Shown here one piece after another: positions 7,650-15,545 of a stretch of 29,088 bases of DNA. Every line of letters starts with the position of its first letter. Position 1 is the stretch's first letter. Position numbers and translations under genes: made by a program. This DNA comes from CAKSFT01 sp045603125 (lineage in GTDB: Bacteria > Bacillota > Clostridia > UBA1381). The notes below the pieces were generated by a model. That model was not told the DNA's origin. It made no database searches and was given only the letters and a program-made list of their open reading frames with translations. The stretch lies in the NCBI GenBank assembly GCA_045603125.1, contig JAZULN010000007.1, positions 1 through 29,088 on the forward strand. The letters are read 5' to 3'.

Positions 7650-10088
7650 ATGTTTTCTAATTTTACAGAAAAATCAAGAGAAGCGTTAAAGCTGGCCCAT
7701 GATGCTGCCTGCCGGTTGGGACACAGATATGTCGGAAGTGAACATCTTTTGATGGGACTTATTGAAGAGGGGAGCGGAGTTGCCTGGAGAGCATTGACTG
7801 ACGCCGGAATAACCTTTGATGCGGTTACACAAAAGGTTTCACAGATTATTGGAAGAGAAGAACCTCTTGATATGGAAACCGAGTTATCGCTCACCCCGAG
7901 AAGTAAGAGGATTTTGGAGCTTGCCGCTATGGAGGCAAGAAGGCTTGGCCATAACTATATCGGAACCGAGCATATGTTGATGGCGATTATTCGTGACGGT
8001 GGCGGTGTTGCGGCACAAATTCTTGCCGGATCCGGTGTGAATTTGGGGGATTTTTATAAAAATACTTTAAATTCTATTGATAACGAGAACCTGTCGCCAA
8101 AATCGGTGAAACAAAAAAATTCAAGTAGCACCGATAAAAAGACACCGACTTTGAATAAGTTTGGCAGGGATTTAACCGAGCTTGCCCGGGAGGGGAAGTT
8201 TGATCCTGTAATTGGCAGAGAAAAAGAGATTGAGCGAATTATTCAGATTTTATCGCGTCGCACTAAAAATAACCCGTGCTTAATTGGTGAGCCGGGGGTA
8301 GGAAAGACGGCGGCGGTAGAAGGACTTGCCCAGAGAATTGCATCGGGGGATGTGCCTGAAATATTAAAAGACAAAAGGCTCGTAACCGTTGATTTATCCT
8401 CGATGGTGGCGGGGGCAAAGTATCGTGGAGAATTTGAAGAAAGGCTAAAAAAGGTGGTTGAGGAAGTTACAACATCGGGAGATGTGATACTCTTTATCGA
8501 CGAAATTCATACTATCGTTGGCGCCGGGTCGGCTGAAGGGGCGATTGATGCATCAAATATTTTAAAGCCGTCTTTGGCAAGAGGTGAACTTCAACTAATT
8601 GGTGCGACGACCCTTAATGAATATAAAAAATATATCGAAAAGGACGCCGCGCTTGAAAGACGGTTCCAGCCAGTTTTGGTGGGTGAGCCGAGTGTTGAAG
8701 AAACACGTCAGATTTTGGCGGGGATTCGAGATAAATATGAGGCACACCATGGCGTTAAGATTACCGACGAGGCAATAGATACTGCGGCAAAATTATCGGA
8801 GAGATATATCACCGACCGATTTTTGCCGGATAAAGCTATAGACCTTATCGATGAGGCGGCATCGAAAAAGAAACTATCGACTTTGACTGAACCTGACACC
8901 TTGAAAAATTTAGAAGTTGAGCTTGAAAGAATCGCTAAGGAAAAACAAGAGGCAATTACAGCACAGGATTTTGAGAAGGCAGCAGAGTTAAGAGATGCAG
9001 AAAAAGAGTTGACCGAGAAGGCAAAGGCAGAGAAGGAGAACTGGAAGAAGGGGTCAACATCGAGCGTTCTTGAGGTTACCGCTGATGATATTGCAGATGT
9101 AATATCCAGCTGGACTAATATTCCGGTTAAAAAACTTGCCGAAGAAGAGAGCGAAAAGCTAAAGAATCTTGAGGCGATACTCCATGGGCGGGTAATCGGT
9201 CAGGATGAGGGGGTTTCGGGGGTTTCCAAAGCTATAAGACGTGGAAGGGGGGGGTTAAAAGACCCGAAGCGACCTATTGGATCGTTTCTTTTCCTAGGCC
9301 CTACCGGTGTTGGTAAAACCGAGCTTTCAAAAGCCCTTGCCGATACTATGTTTGCAAGTGAGGATTCGATGATTAGAGTCGATATGTCGGAATATATGGA
9401 AAAACACTCGGTATCAAAATTTATCGGCTCGCCTCCCGGATATGTGGGCTTTGAAGAAGGTGGACAATTAACCGAAAAAATCAGAAAGCAACCATATTCG
9501 GTGATTTTATTTGACGAAATCGAGAAAGCACACCCTGATGTATTTAATATCATGCTTCAGATTTTAGATGACGGAATCCTGACCGATGCTCAAGGCAGAC
9601 GTGTGGATTTTAGAAACTCGGTTATAATTATGACCTCAAACCTTGGTGCGAAAAATATCTTAAATACCACATCAAAGCTTGGATTTGCATCGGCGGGTGA
9701 AAAACCGGAGAATGAAGATGCGGATATTAAAAATAAGGTTATGGATGAAGTAAAGCGTGCCTTTAAGCCTGAATTTTTAAACAGAATTGACGAGATTATA
9801 GTATTTAAAAGACTTAGCGAGGAAGATATTAAAAATATTGCACGCTTGATGCTGAAAAGCTTGAAGGATAGGCTTTTGGCAAATGATATTGAAGCAGAAT
9901 TTACCGATGAGGCGGTTGCCTTGATTGCCAAAAACGGCTTCGACCCGGTTTACGGCGCAAGACCTCTTAGACGTGCGATTCAGTCGGAGATTGAGGATAT
10001 GCTGTCCGAGGCGATAATTGATGGCAGAGTAAATGGTGGAGATAAGATTACTGTTGGTGTATCTGACGGAAAATTCATAGTTGAATAA
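7650..10088 (+). CDS. clpC: ATP-dependent Clp protease ATPase ClpC
   Basis: ClpC is the Hsp100 unfoldase that feeds substrates to ClpP and needs adaptors such as McsB. It has two N-terminal Clp_N repeats (about 1-145), AAA domain D1 with Walker A GEPGVGKTA near residue 213, a UVR/middle domain with AITAQDFEKAAELRDAEKEL around 430-455, and D2 with GPTGVGKTE near 550. The C-terminal D2-small domain includes NGFDPVYGARPLRRAI. I place the start at 7650 (812 residues): the upstream ATG at 7644 is only one base from AAAGGAGG, whereas 7650 is seven bases away and yields the family-like N-terminus MFSNFTEKSREAL. It is the last gene of the CtsR cluster, followed by a strong terminator. Confidence 0.95.
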   Translation: MFSNFTEKSREALKLAHDAACRLGHRYVGSEHLLMGLIEEGSGVAWRALTDAGITFDAVTQKVSQIIGREEPLDMETELSLTPRSKRILELAAMEARRLGHNYIGTEHMLMAIIRDGGGVAAQILAGSGVNLGDFYKNTLNSIDNENLSPKSVKQKNSSSTDKKTPTLNKFGRDLTELAREGKFDPVIGREKEIERIIQILSRRTKNNPCLIGEPGVGKTAAVEGLAQRIASGDVPEILKDKRLVTVDLSSMVAGAKYRGEFEERLKKVVEEVTTSGDVILFIDEIHTIVGAGSAEGAIDASNILKPSLARGELQLIGATTLNEYKKYIEKDAALERRFQPVLVGEPSVEETRQILAGIRDKYEAHHGVKITDEAIDTAAKLSERYITDRFLPDKAIDLIDEAASKKKLSTLTEPDTLKNLEVELERIAKEKQEAITAQDFEKAAELRDAEKELTEKAKAEKENWKKGSTSSVLEVTADDIADVISSWTNIPVKKLAEEESEKLKNLEAILHGRVIGQDEGVSGVSKAIRRGRGGLKDPKRPIGSFLFLGPTGVGKTELSKALADTMFASEDSMIRVDMSEYMEKHSVSKFIGSPPGYVGFEEGGQLTEKIRKQPYSVILFDEIEKAHPDVFNIMLQILDDGILTDAQGRRVDFRNSVIIMTSNLGAKNILNTTSKLGFASAGEKPENEDADIKNKVMDEVKRAFKPEFLNRIDEIIVFKRLSEEDIKNIARLMLKSLKDRLLANDIEAEFTDEAVALIAKNGFDPVYGARPLRRAIQSEIEDMLSEAIIDGRVNGGDKITVGVSDGKFIVE

Positions 10089-10089
10089 G

Positions 10090-10125
10090 AAAAAGCGGTT
10101 ACAAGGTTTTGTAACCGCTTTTTTT
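10090..10125 (+). terminator. Rho-independent terminator of the clpC operon
   Basis: AAAAAGCGGTTACAA and TTGTAACCGCTTTTT form a perfect stem around a short GGTT loop and run into a T-tract. It separates the heat-shock cluster from the microcompartment operon. Confidence 0.92.
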
Positions 10126-10215
10126 ATGTTTTTTTTGGCTTTCAATGGTTTTTATTGTAATCGTAAAAAATATTCAAAAAATTTAATTTTTTTACAATTT
10201 TTTTGGTAAAAACTA

Positions 10216-10245
10216 TTGTAATTTGGTAGTGATATATGGTATAAT
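10216..10245 (+). promoter_or_regulatory. Distal candidate promoter of the BMC operon
   Basis: TTGTAA (10216-10221) and a perfect TATAAT (10240-10245) are 18 bases apart. The -35 is weak. A transcript from here would run through the inverted repeat at 10289-10315. The flanking 10126-10215 is very AT-rich with no gene. Confidence 0.4.
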
Positions 10246-10288
10246 TAAGTTGTGTTATATATAGGAATTAATTGACATTTTTTCTATA

Positions 10289-10315
10289 TTTGAGACAAAA
10301 CTTGTTTTGCTCAAA
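10289..10315. promoter_or_regulatory. Inverted repeat, candidate operator of the BMC operon
   Basis: TTTGAG-A-CAAAAC and GTTTTG-CTCAAA pair perfectly except for one bulged A, with TT between them. It lies between two candidate promoters and upstream of the first BMC gene. This position suits an operator, possibly for the DeoR-family regulator at 19422, although DeoR proteins often use other repeat layouts. Binding is inference only. Confidence 0.4.
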
Positions 10316-10354
10316 AAGGGACATATAAATTCTTTTATTTTTACTATAAAACCC

Positions 10355-10383
10355 TTTACAAACAGGGAAGAATGGTATATAAT
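10355..10383 (+). promoter_or_regulatory. Main promoter of the BMC operon
   Basis: TTTACA (10355-10360) and TATAAT (10378-10383) are 17 bases apart, a near-consensus vegetative promoter. The leader to the ATG at 10448 is about 58 bases, A-rich with CAAAA repeats, and ends in a strong AGGAGGG site. Such an unstructured leader suits high translation. Confidence 0.7.
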
Positions 10384-10447
10384 CAAAGGGAAAACAAAAC
10401 AAAACCAAGCAAAACAAAAAAATAAAAGGTAAATAGGAGGGAAATTC

Positions 10448-11284
10448 ATGTTCAAATCAGAGTATGAAATCAAAAAAGAATTGTGCGAAATTGGTAGAAG
10501 AATCTACAATGACGGATTCGTTGCTGCTAACGACGGTAACTTCTCTGTTAAAGTTGATGAAGATACATATTTCGTAACACCAACAGGCGTAAGTAAGGGT
10601 TACATGACTCCTGACATGATTTGTAAGGTAGACAAGAACTTAAACTTAAAAGAGCCATGCAAGTGGAAACCATCTTCAGAATTTAAGATGCACTTGAGAG
10701 TTTATCAGGAAAGACCGGACGTAAATGCAGTTGTTCACGCACACCCACCAATCGCAACATCATTTGCAATTGCAGGTATTCCGTTAGATAAGTTAATCAT
10801 GCCTGAAGCAGTAATTTTCTTGGGTGCTGTGCCGATTGCTGAATACGGTACGCCATCAACAATGGAAATCCCTGATTCTTTGATGCCATACATTCAAGAC
10901 TATGATGCAATATTGCTTGCAAACCACGGTGCTTTAAGCTTTGGTTGTGACCTAAATACTGCATTCTTCAGAATGGAATCAACAGAATTCTATGCAAAAC
11001 TTCTTATGTATGCAAGACTTCTTGGCGGCGAAAAGGAAATTCCTTGCGGCGAAGTTAAGAAGCTTATCGACTTAAGAAAGAGCTTTAACGTATCAGGTCA
11101 TCACCCATTAGAAAAGCTTTGTCCTGAATGTTATAACGGCGGAGATGCAGTTAAGGATTTAACTCCATCAGAAGCACAAAAGGTTGTAGGTGGCGGATGC
11201 TCATGCGGAACAGGTGCTGATGCTAAAGTTGAAGACATCGTAGCAGAAGTTACAAAGAGAGTTTTGGCTCAATACAATAAATAA
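10448..11284 (+). CDS. BMC-associated class II sugar-phosphate aldolase (FucA/RhaD-like)
   Basis: It is predicted to cleave L-fuculose-1-phosphate or L-rhamnulose-1-phosphate to dihydroxyacetone phosphate and L-lactaldehyde inside the microcompartment. The class II aldolase/adducin fold shows the catalytic Glu78 (SSEFKMH) and zinc ligands His97 and His99 (HAHPP) and His160 (ANHGA). Residues 1-215 match the family's usual length. The extra C-terminal 60 residues include CPECYNGG and GGGCSCGTG. They end in an amphipathic helix (DIVAEVTKRVLAQY) resembling the encapsulation peptides of the other cargo enzymes. It is the first gene of the operon, which implies that it supplies the aldehyde substrate. 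The exact sugar phosphate cannot be settled from sequence. Confidence 0.88.
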   Translation: MFKSEYEIKKELCEIGRRIYNDGFVAANDGNFSVKVDEDTYFVTPTGVSKGYMTPDMICKVDKNLNLKEPCKWKPSSEFKMHLRVYQERPDVNAVVHAHPPIATSFAIAGIPLDKLIMPEAVIFLGAVPIAEYGTPSTMEIPDSLMPYIQDYDAILLANHGALSFGCDLNTAFFRMESTEFYAKLLMYARLLGGEKEIPCGEVKKLIDLRKSFNVSGHHPLEKLCPECYNGGDAVKDLTPSEAQKVVGGGCSCGTGADAKVEDIVAEVTKRVLAQYNK

Positions 11285-11300
11285 TAAGGAATTGATATAA

Positions 11301-12245
11301 ATGAATAATTCCGGATTATATACAAGGGGCGGTGACAAAGGTTACACCAAAACCTTAAAAAACAATCACATACCAAAATCTGATGATTTAATAAATCTCT
11401 TAGGTACTCTTGATGAATTTTCTTCAGCTTTGGGAGTTTCAAAGGTTTCGGGTTACGACAAGGAACTAAATAAAGACATCGAGGCTATACAGAAGAAAAT
11501 GATTGAGATAATGGGTGAGATTTCGGGCGCTAAGCCGTCGGTTACCGAGGATTGCGTCAAGGTGATTGAAGGTATGACCGACAGATATTCGCCTGAAGGT
11601 TTTTCGGGCTTTACAGTCGGCGGAGAAAACCCTGTATCTGCGAATTTAAACCTTGCAAGAACCATTTTAAGACGAGGCGAGAGAATTGCTGTAAAGCTTA
11701 ATATGGGTGGAAGGGTAAGAGCGGTAACGTTAGCTTACCTAAACAGATTATCAGATTTAATCTATGCCATGTCGGAATATGCAAAGACCGACCGCGGTGT
11801 AAAAACAATCGAAGCAAAATCCGACACTATCTCGGAACTCAGCCTTGATTTGGCTAAGGAAATCTCACTGGCAGTTGAAAGACGAGCTATGGAGATGGGA
11901 AAAAAGGTAGTAGTCGCAATTTTAGATGCTGGTGCAAATCTAATGCTACTCCACGCAATGAAGGATTCCTACATTGCAAGTGTCAGAATAGCACAGGATA
12001 AAGCATACACATCGGTTTCTCTTAAGATGCCATCTCATGTGGCACTAAAAGAGTCAAGAGGCGGGGCACTCGACGGACTTGTTCCTACCAGTTCAAACGG
12101 ACTTATGCTTTTAGGCGGCGGTATGCCGCTAATCATAAACGGTAAAGTGGTTGGGGCAATCGGTGTGTCGGGCGGTACTGCTGAAGAAGATATTGCATTC
12201 TCCGAATTCGGAGCGATGTATTTGGAAAGGAGGCTGGAATTATGA
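11301..12245 (+). CDS. pduO: PduO-like protein: cobalamin adenosyltransferase domain plus GlcG/PduO-C domain
   Basis: PduO-type enzymes transfer adenosyl from ATP to cob(I)alamin. Residues about 1-165 are the transferase: YTRGGDKGYT is the ATP-binding strand (usual TRTGDxGTT) and LARTILRRGER with YLNRLSDLIY are the conserved C-terminal helices, including the arginine of the active site. Residues about 180-314 are a GlcG/DUF336 domain (VVVAILDAGANLMLLHAM, GGMPLIINGKVVGAIGVSGG), which in PduO binds heme. No B12-dependent enzyme is encoded nearby, so its client must lie elsewhere or its role has changed. Its codon use has many TCG serines, unlike the flanking cargo genes. It overlaps the next gene by ATGA, suggesting translational coupling. 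Confidence 0.85.
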   Translation: MNNSGLYTRGGDKGYTKTLKNNHIPKSDDLINLLGTLDEFSSALGVSKVSGYDKELNKDIEAIQKKMIEIMGEISGAKPSVTEDCVKVIEGMTDRYSPEGFSGFTVGGENPVSANLNLARTILRRGERIAVKLNMGGRVRAVTLAYLNRLSDLIYAMSEYAKTDRGVKTIEAKSDTISELSLDLAKEISLAVERRAMEMGKKVVVAILDAGANLMLLHAMKDSYIASVRIAQDKAYTSVSLKMPSHVALKESRGGALDGLVPTSSNGLMLLGGGMPLIINGKVVGAIGVSGGTAEEDIAFSEFGAMYLERRLEL

Positions 12246-13660
12246 TAGATGAAACACAAATAAGCAACATTGTTAAAAAGGTACTTTCTGATATGAATAT
12301 TGAAGAAAAGCCGAAAAGAAAGCAACTTGGTGTATTCGATACTATGGAAGAAGCCATTGAAGCTTGTAATAAAGCTTATGTAGTTTTCAAAAATTATAAT
12401 AAAGAGCAGCGTGAAAACATCATAAAGGAAATTAGAAAACTTACTCATGAAGAAGCAGAAACAATGGCAAAGCTTGCCGTTGAAGATACAAAGATGGGTA
12501 ATGTTTATCACAAGATTTTAAAGCATCACTTGGTTGCTGACAAGACTCCGGGCACAGAGGATCTTGAGGTAAGGGCATTATCGGGTGACAGAGGTTTGAC
12601 CTTGGTTGAAATGGCACCATACGGAATTATCGGTGCAATCACTCCTAGTACAAACCCAAGCTGTACAGTAATCTGTAACAGTATCGGTATGCTTGCAGCG
12701 GGTAACGGTGTATTATTTAACCCTCACCCACACGCAAAGAGAATTTCTGCATATGCAGTAGATTTGGTAAACCGTGCAGTGTTGGCTGCCGGCGGACCTG
12801 AGAATATCGTAGCAACAGTTAAAAATCCAACCATGGAATCATCAAACACAATGGTTAACCATCCATCGGTTAGAATGCTTGTTGCAACAGGCGGTCCGGG
12901 CGTTGTTAAGATGCTTTTATCATCAGGTAAAAAGGCAATCGGCGCAGGTGCAGGTAACCCGCCGGTAGTAGTTGATGATACAGCAGACGTTCCAAAGGCT
13001 GCAAAGGATATTATCGATGGATGTACATTCGATAATAATCTTCCATGTATCGCAGAAAAAGAATGTTTTGCCCTAGATAGCATAGCAGACGAGCTTATTG
13101 CTAACATGAAAAAGCACGGTGCGTATCTTTTAACACCAAGTCAGGCGAAAGCTTTGGAAGATGTAGTGTTAGTTGAAGTTCCTGCAAAAGACCCGACTAA
13201 GAAGCCTAAGAAGGTTATCAATAAGGATTGGGTTGGCCGTGACGCAAAGAAAATTCTTGCTCAGATCGGCGTAGAGGCAGGCGACGATGTTCGCTGCTTA
13301 ATCTGCGAAACTGAATTCTCTCATCCATTCGTTCAGACAGAACTTATGATGCCAATCTTACCAATCGTAAGATGCCAGACCTTTGAAGAGGCAATGGAAA
13401 TGGCAGTTAAGGCTGAACATGGTAACAGACATACAGCACATCTTCATTCAAAGAATGTTGATCATATGACTTCTTATGCAAAGGCTATCTGCACAACAAT
13501 TTTTGTTAAGAACGCACCAAGCTATGCAGGTATCGGATTTAACAGTGAAGGTCACACAACCTTTACAATCGCCGGTCCTACAGGCGAAGGTATTACATCT
13601 GCAAGAAGTTTCACAAGACAGAGAAGATGTGTACTTGTTGACAGCTTATCAATAATATAA
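12242..13660 (+). CDS. CoA-acylating aldehyde dehydrogenase (PduP/EutE family), BMC cargo
   Basis: It oxidises an aldehyde, here probably lactaldehyde, to acyl-CoA with NAD+ and CoA. The 472-residue protein belongs to the PduP/EutE branch: TPSTNPSCTVICNSIGML, the FNPHPHAKRIS segment, VATGGPGVVKMLL and catalytic Cys269 in NNLPCIAEKE. The first about 20 residues (IDETQISNIVKKVLSDM) form an amphipathic helix, then a charged linker, typical of an N-terminal encapsulation peptide. It begins by ATGA overlap with the pduO-like gene. Together with the alcohol dehydrogenase next door it balances NAD(H), and with PduL it recycles CoA. Propionaldehyde or acetaldehyde are alternative substrates. Confidence 0.93.
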   Translation: MIDETQISNIVKKVLSDMNIEEKPKRKQLGVFDTMEEAIEACNKAYVVFKNYNKEQRENIIKEIRKLTHEEAETMAKLAVEDTKMGNVYHKILKHHLVADKTPGTEDLEVRALSGDRGLTLVEMAPYGIIGAITPSTNPSCTVICNSIGMLAAGNGVLFNPHPHAKRISAYAVDLVNRAVLAAGGPENIVATVKNPTMESSNTMVNHPSVRMLVATGGPGVVKMLLSSGKKAIGAGAGNPPVVVDDTADVPKAAKDIIDGCTFDNNLPCIAEKECFALDSIADELIANMKKHGAYLLTPSQAKALEDVVLVEVPAKDPTKKPKKVINKDWVGRDAKKILAQIGVEAGDDVRCLICETEFSHPFVQTELMMPILPIVRCQTFEEAMEMAVKAEHGNRHTAHLHSKNVDHMTSYAKAICTTIFVKNAPSYAGIGFNSEGHTTFTIAGPTGEGITSARSFTRQRRCVLVDSLSII

Positions 13661-13673
13661 GGAGGGAAATCAA

Positions 13674-14882
13674 ATGGAAATAAACGAAAAAGACATTGCC
13701 AAGTTGGTCCAGAGCGTCATTGCTGAAATGAACGGTCAGAAACCGGCAGCGGCAAAAGCATCATCAAAAGAGATCCCTAAAACCGCAAGAGTAGCAATGC
13801 TAACAGGCCTTGAAAAGATTGAAATCAAGGAATATCCAATGCCTGAAGTTGGCGACGACGATATCCTGGTTAGAGTTGAAGGCTGCGGTGTTTGTGGAAC
13901 AGATGCTCACGAATACAAAAGAGACCCATTCGGTTTGATTCCTGTTGCACTTGGTCACGAGGGTACAGGTGAAATCGTGAAGATGGGTAAGAATGTTAAG
14001 GTCGACAGTGCCGGTAAGCCTTTGAACTTAGGCGATAAGGTTGTTACCTGTATGATTTTCAAAGACGACCCGGACATCACAATGTATGACTTAAACAAGC
14101 AAAACGTTGGTAAGGGTGCTGACGTATATGGTCTTATCCCTGACGATGACATCCACTTAAACGGATGGTTTGCAGACTACATACTAATCAGAGGCGGTTC
14201 AACCGTATTTAACGTAAGTGATTTGGATCTTGACTCAAGAATCTTAATCGAGCCATGTGCCGTATTGATTCACGCAGTTGAAAGAGCAAAGCTTACAAAC
14301 ATCCTAAGATTCAACTCAAGAGTAGTTGTACAAGGATGCGGTCCTATCGGACTTATCTGTATCGCAGTGTTACGTACACTTGGTATCGAAAACATTGTTG
14401 CAGTTGACGGAAACGAGCAAAGACTTGAATTCGCAAAGAGAATGGGTGCAACAGATACAGTTAACTTTATGAACCATAAGGGAATTGAAGCATTGGCAGG
14501 TGCTGTAGAGGCGGCCTTTGGCGGACACTTAGCAGACTTTGCTTTCCAATGTACAGGTTCACCTGTGGCTCATGCAAACATCTATAAGTTTATAAGAAAC
14601 GGCGGTGGACTTTGCGAGCTTGGTTTCTTCATAAACGGTGGAGATGCTCAAATTAACCCACACTTTGACTTATGTTCAAAGGAAATCACTTTGGTAGGCT
14701 CATGGGTATATACCTTGAGAGATTACGCAACAACCTTTGACTTCTTAAAGAGAGCAAAAGGTATCGGCCTTCCATTAAATGAACTTATCACACATAAGTA
14801 TAGCCTTGATGACATGGACGAAGCATATAAGACAAATCTTGCTCAAAAAGGCTTGAAGATTGCTTATGTAAGCGAGGTATAA
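13674..14882 (+). CDS. BMC-associated zinc alcohol dehydrogenase (MDR family)
   Basis: This medium-chain dehydrogenase probably reduces lactaldehyde to 1,2-propanediol and regenerates NAD+. The 402-residue protein has an N-terminal encapsulation-like helix (INEKDIAKLVQSVIAEM) and an Ala/Lys linker before the enzyme proper at about residue 38. Catalytic zinc residues are visible: Cys74 in GVCGTD, His95 and Glu96 in GHEGTGE. The coenzyme-binding Rossmann motif is GCGPIGL. The usual structural-zinc lobe with four closely spaced cysteines is missing. BMC loci often use iron-type alcohol dehydrogenases (PduQ), so the MDR type here is notable. A threonine-dehydrogenase-like activity is possible but fits the context less well. 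Confidence 0.88.
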   Translation: MEINEKDIAKLVQSVIAEMNGQKPAAAKASSKEIPKTARVAMLTGLEKIEIKEYPMPEVGDDDILVRVEGCGVCGTDAHEYKRDPFGLIPVALGHEGTGEIVKMGKNVKVDSAGKPLNLGDKVVTCMIFKDDPDITMYDLNKQNVGKGADVYGLIPDDDIHLNGWFADYILIRGGSTVFNVSDLDLDSRILIEPCAVLIHAVERAKLTNILRFNSRVVVQGCGPIGLICIAVLRTLGIENIVAVDGNEQRLEFAKRMGATDTVNFMNHKGIEALAGAVEAAFGGHLADFAFQCTGSPVAHANIYKFIRNGGGLCELGFFINGGDAQINPHFDLCSKEITLVGSWVYTLRDYATTFDFLKRAKGIGLPLNELITHKYSLDDMDEAYKTNLAQKGLKIAYVSEV

Positions 14883-14886
14883 TCCT

Positions 14887-15225
14887 ATGGAAGCAATCGG
14901 TATAGTTGAAATGTTTGGCTATGTATGTGCTATTAAGGCGGCGGATGCTGCAGCAAAGGCAGCAGATGTTAAAATTATAGCCATAGATTCCAATAAGCCT
15001 GCAAATGCTGATAAAGTTAAAGTACCGCTAATTATGGCAATTAAGATGCAAGGAACGGTTTCGGCGGTTCAGGCAGGCGTTGAGGCTGCTGCAAAAGCGG
15101 CTGAAGAATGTACAGGGCTTATACAAAAACACATAATTGCCCGTCCGACAGATGATTCTGAAAAGATGGCGCTGAGAACAAGCGTTGGAAGAGACAGAGT
15201 CGGACACGTTAAAAATAATGCGTAA
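14887..15225 (+). CDS. BMC-H shell protein with atypical pore loop and C-terminal extension
   Basis: This is a hexamer-forming microcompartment shell subunit of 112 residues with one BMC fold (MEAIGIVEMFGYVCAIKAAD at the start, HIIARPTDDSEK near the end). Where its sister proteins have KIGSG at the central pore, it has the longer SNKPANADKVKVPLI, so its pore should differ in size and charge. About 15 basic residues extend past the domain. Its ribosome binding site lies in the end of the dehydrogenase gene, 4 bases upstream, implying coupling. It may serve as a selective channel or a minor facet component; I cannot assign a specific metabolite. Confidence 0.85.
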   Translation: MEAIGIVEMFGYVCAIKAADAAAKAADVKIIAIDSNKPANADKVKVPLIMAIKMQGTVSAVQAGVEAAAKAAEECTGLIQKHIIARPTDDSEKMALRTSVGRDRVGHVKNNA

Positions 15226-15245
15226 TTTTGAAAGGAGATATGAAA

Positions 15246-15515
15246 ATGGAAGCATTAGGAATGATTGAAACAAGAGGTCTTACAGCATCAATCGAAGCTG
15301 CAGATGCTATGACAAAGGCTGCAAATGTAACACTAGTTGGAACTGAAAAGATTGGTTCTGGTTTGGTAAGCGTTGTTGTTAGAGGCGACGTAGGCGCTGT
15401 TAAGGCAGCAGTAGAGGCTGGTGCTGACGCTGCTTCAAGACTTGGCGAATTAGTAGCACAACACGTTATTCCTCGTCCACACGGCGATGTTGAAAAGATT
15501 TTACCTACCATCTAA
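15246..15515 (+). CDS. BMC-H shell protein, PduA/PduJ-like
   Basis: This is a major hexameric facet protein of 89 residues, with the conventional BMC domain: EALGMIETRG, EAADAMTKAANV, pore loop KIGSG, VVRGDVGAVKAA and HVIPRPHGDVEKILP. I start it at 15246, eight bases after AAAGGAG. The ATG six bases earlier is only two bases from that site, and a TTG at 15228 has no site. The protein is very close to the product of 16062-16340, indicating a recent duplication separated by one other shell gene. The pore motif predicts a small-metabolite channel as in PduA. Confidence 0.93.
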   Translation: MEALGMIETRGLTASIEAADAMTKAANVTLVGTEKIGSGLVSVVVRGDVGAVKAAVEAGADAASRLGELVAQHVIPRPHGDVEKILPTI

Positions 15516-15545
15516 TCGGAATTTTAAGAAAGGTTGGTATCGTAA

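Noticed and set aside
10156..10169. Possible cre (catabolite repression) site TGTAATCGTAAAAA upstream of the BMC operon
   Set aside because: It matches the central CG and the left half but misses two positions in the right half. In such AT-rich DNA that is not enough.
12035..12511. 158-codon minus-strand open frame across the pduO-like/aldehyde dehydrogenase junction
   Set aside because: It is antisense to two certain genes joined by an ATGA overlap, with low-complexity Phe/Ile/Ser composition and no recognisable motif.
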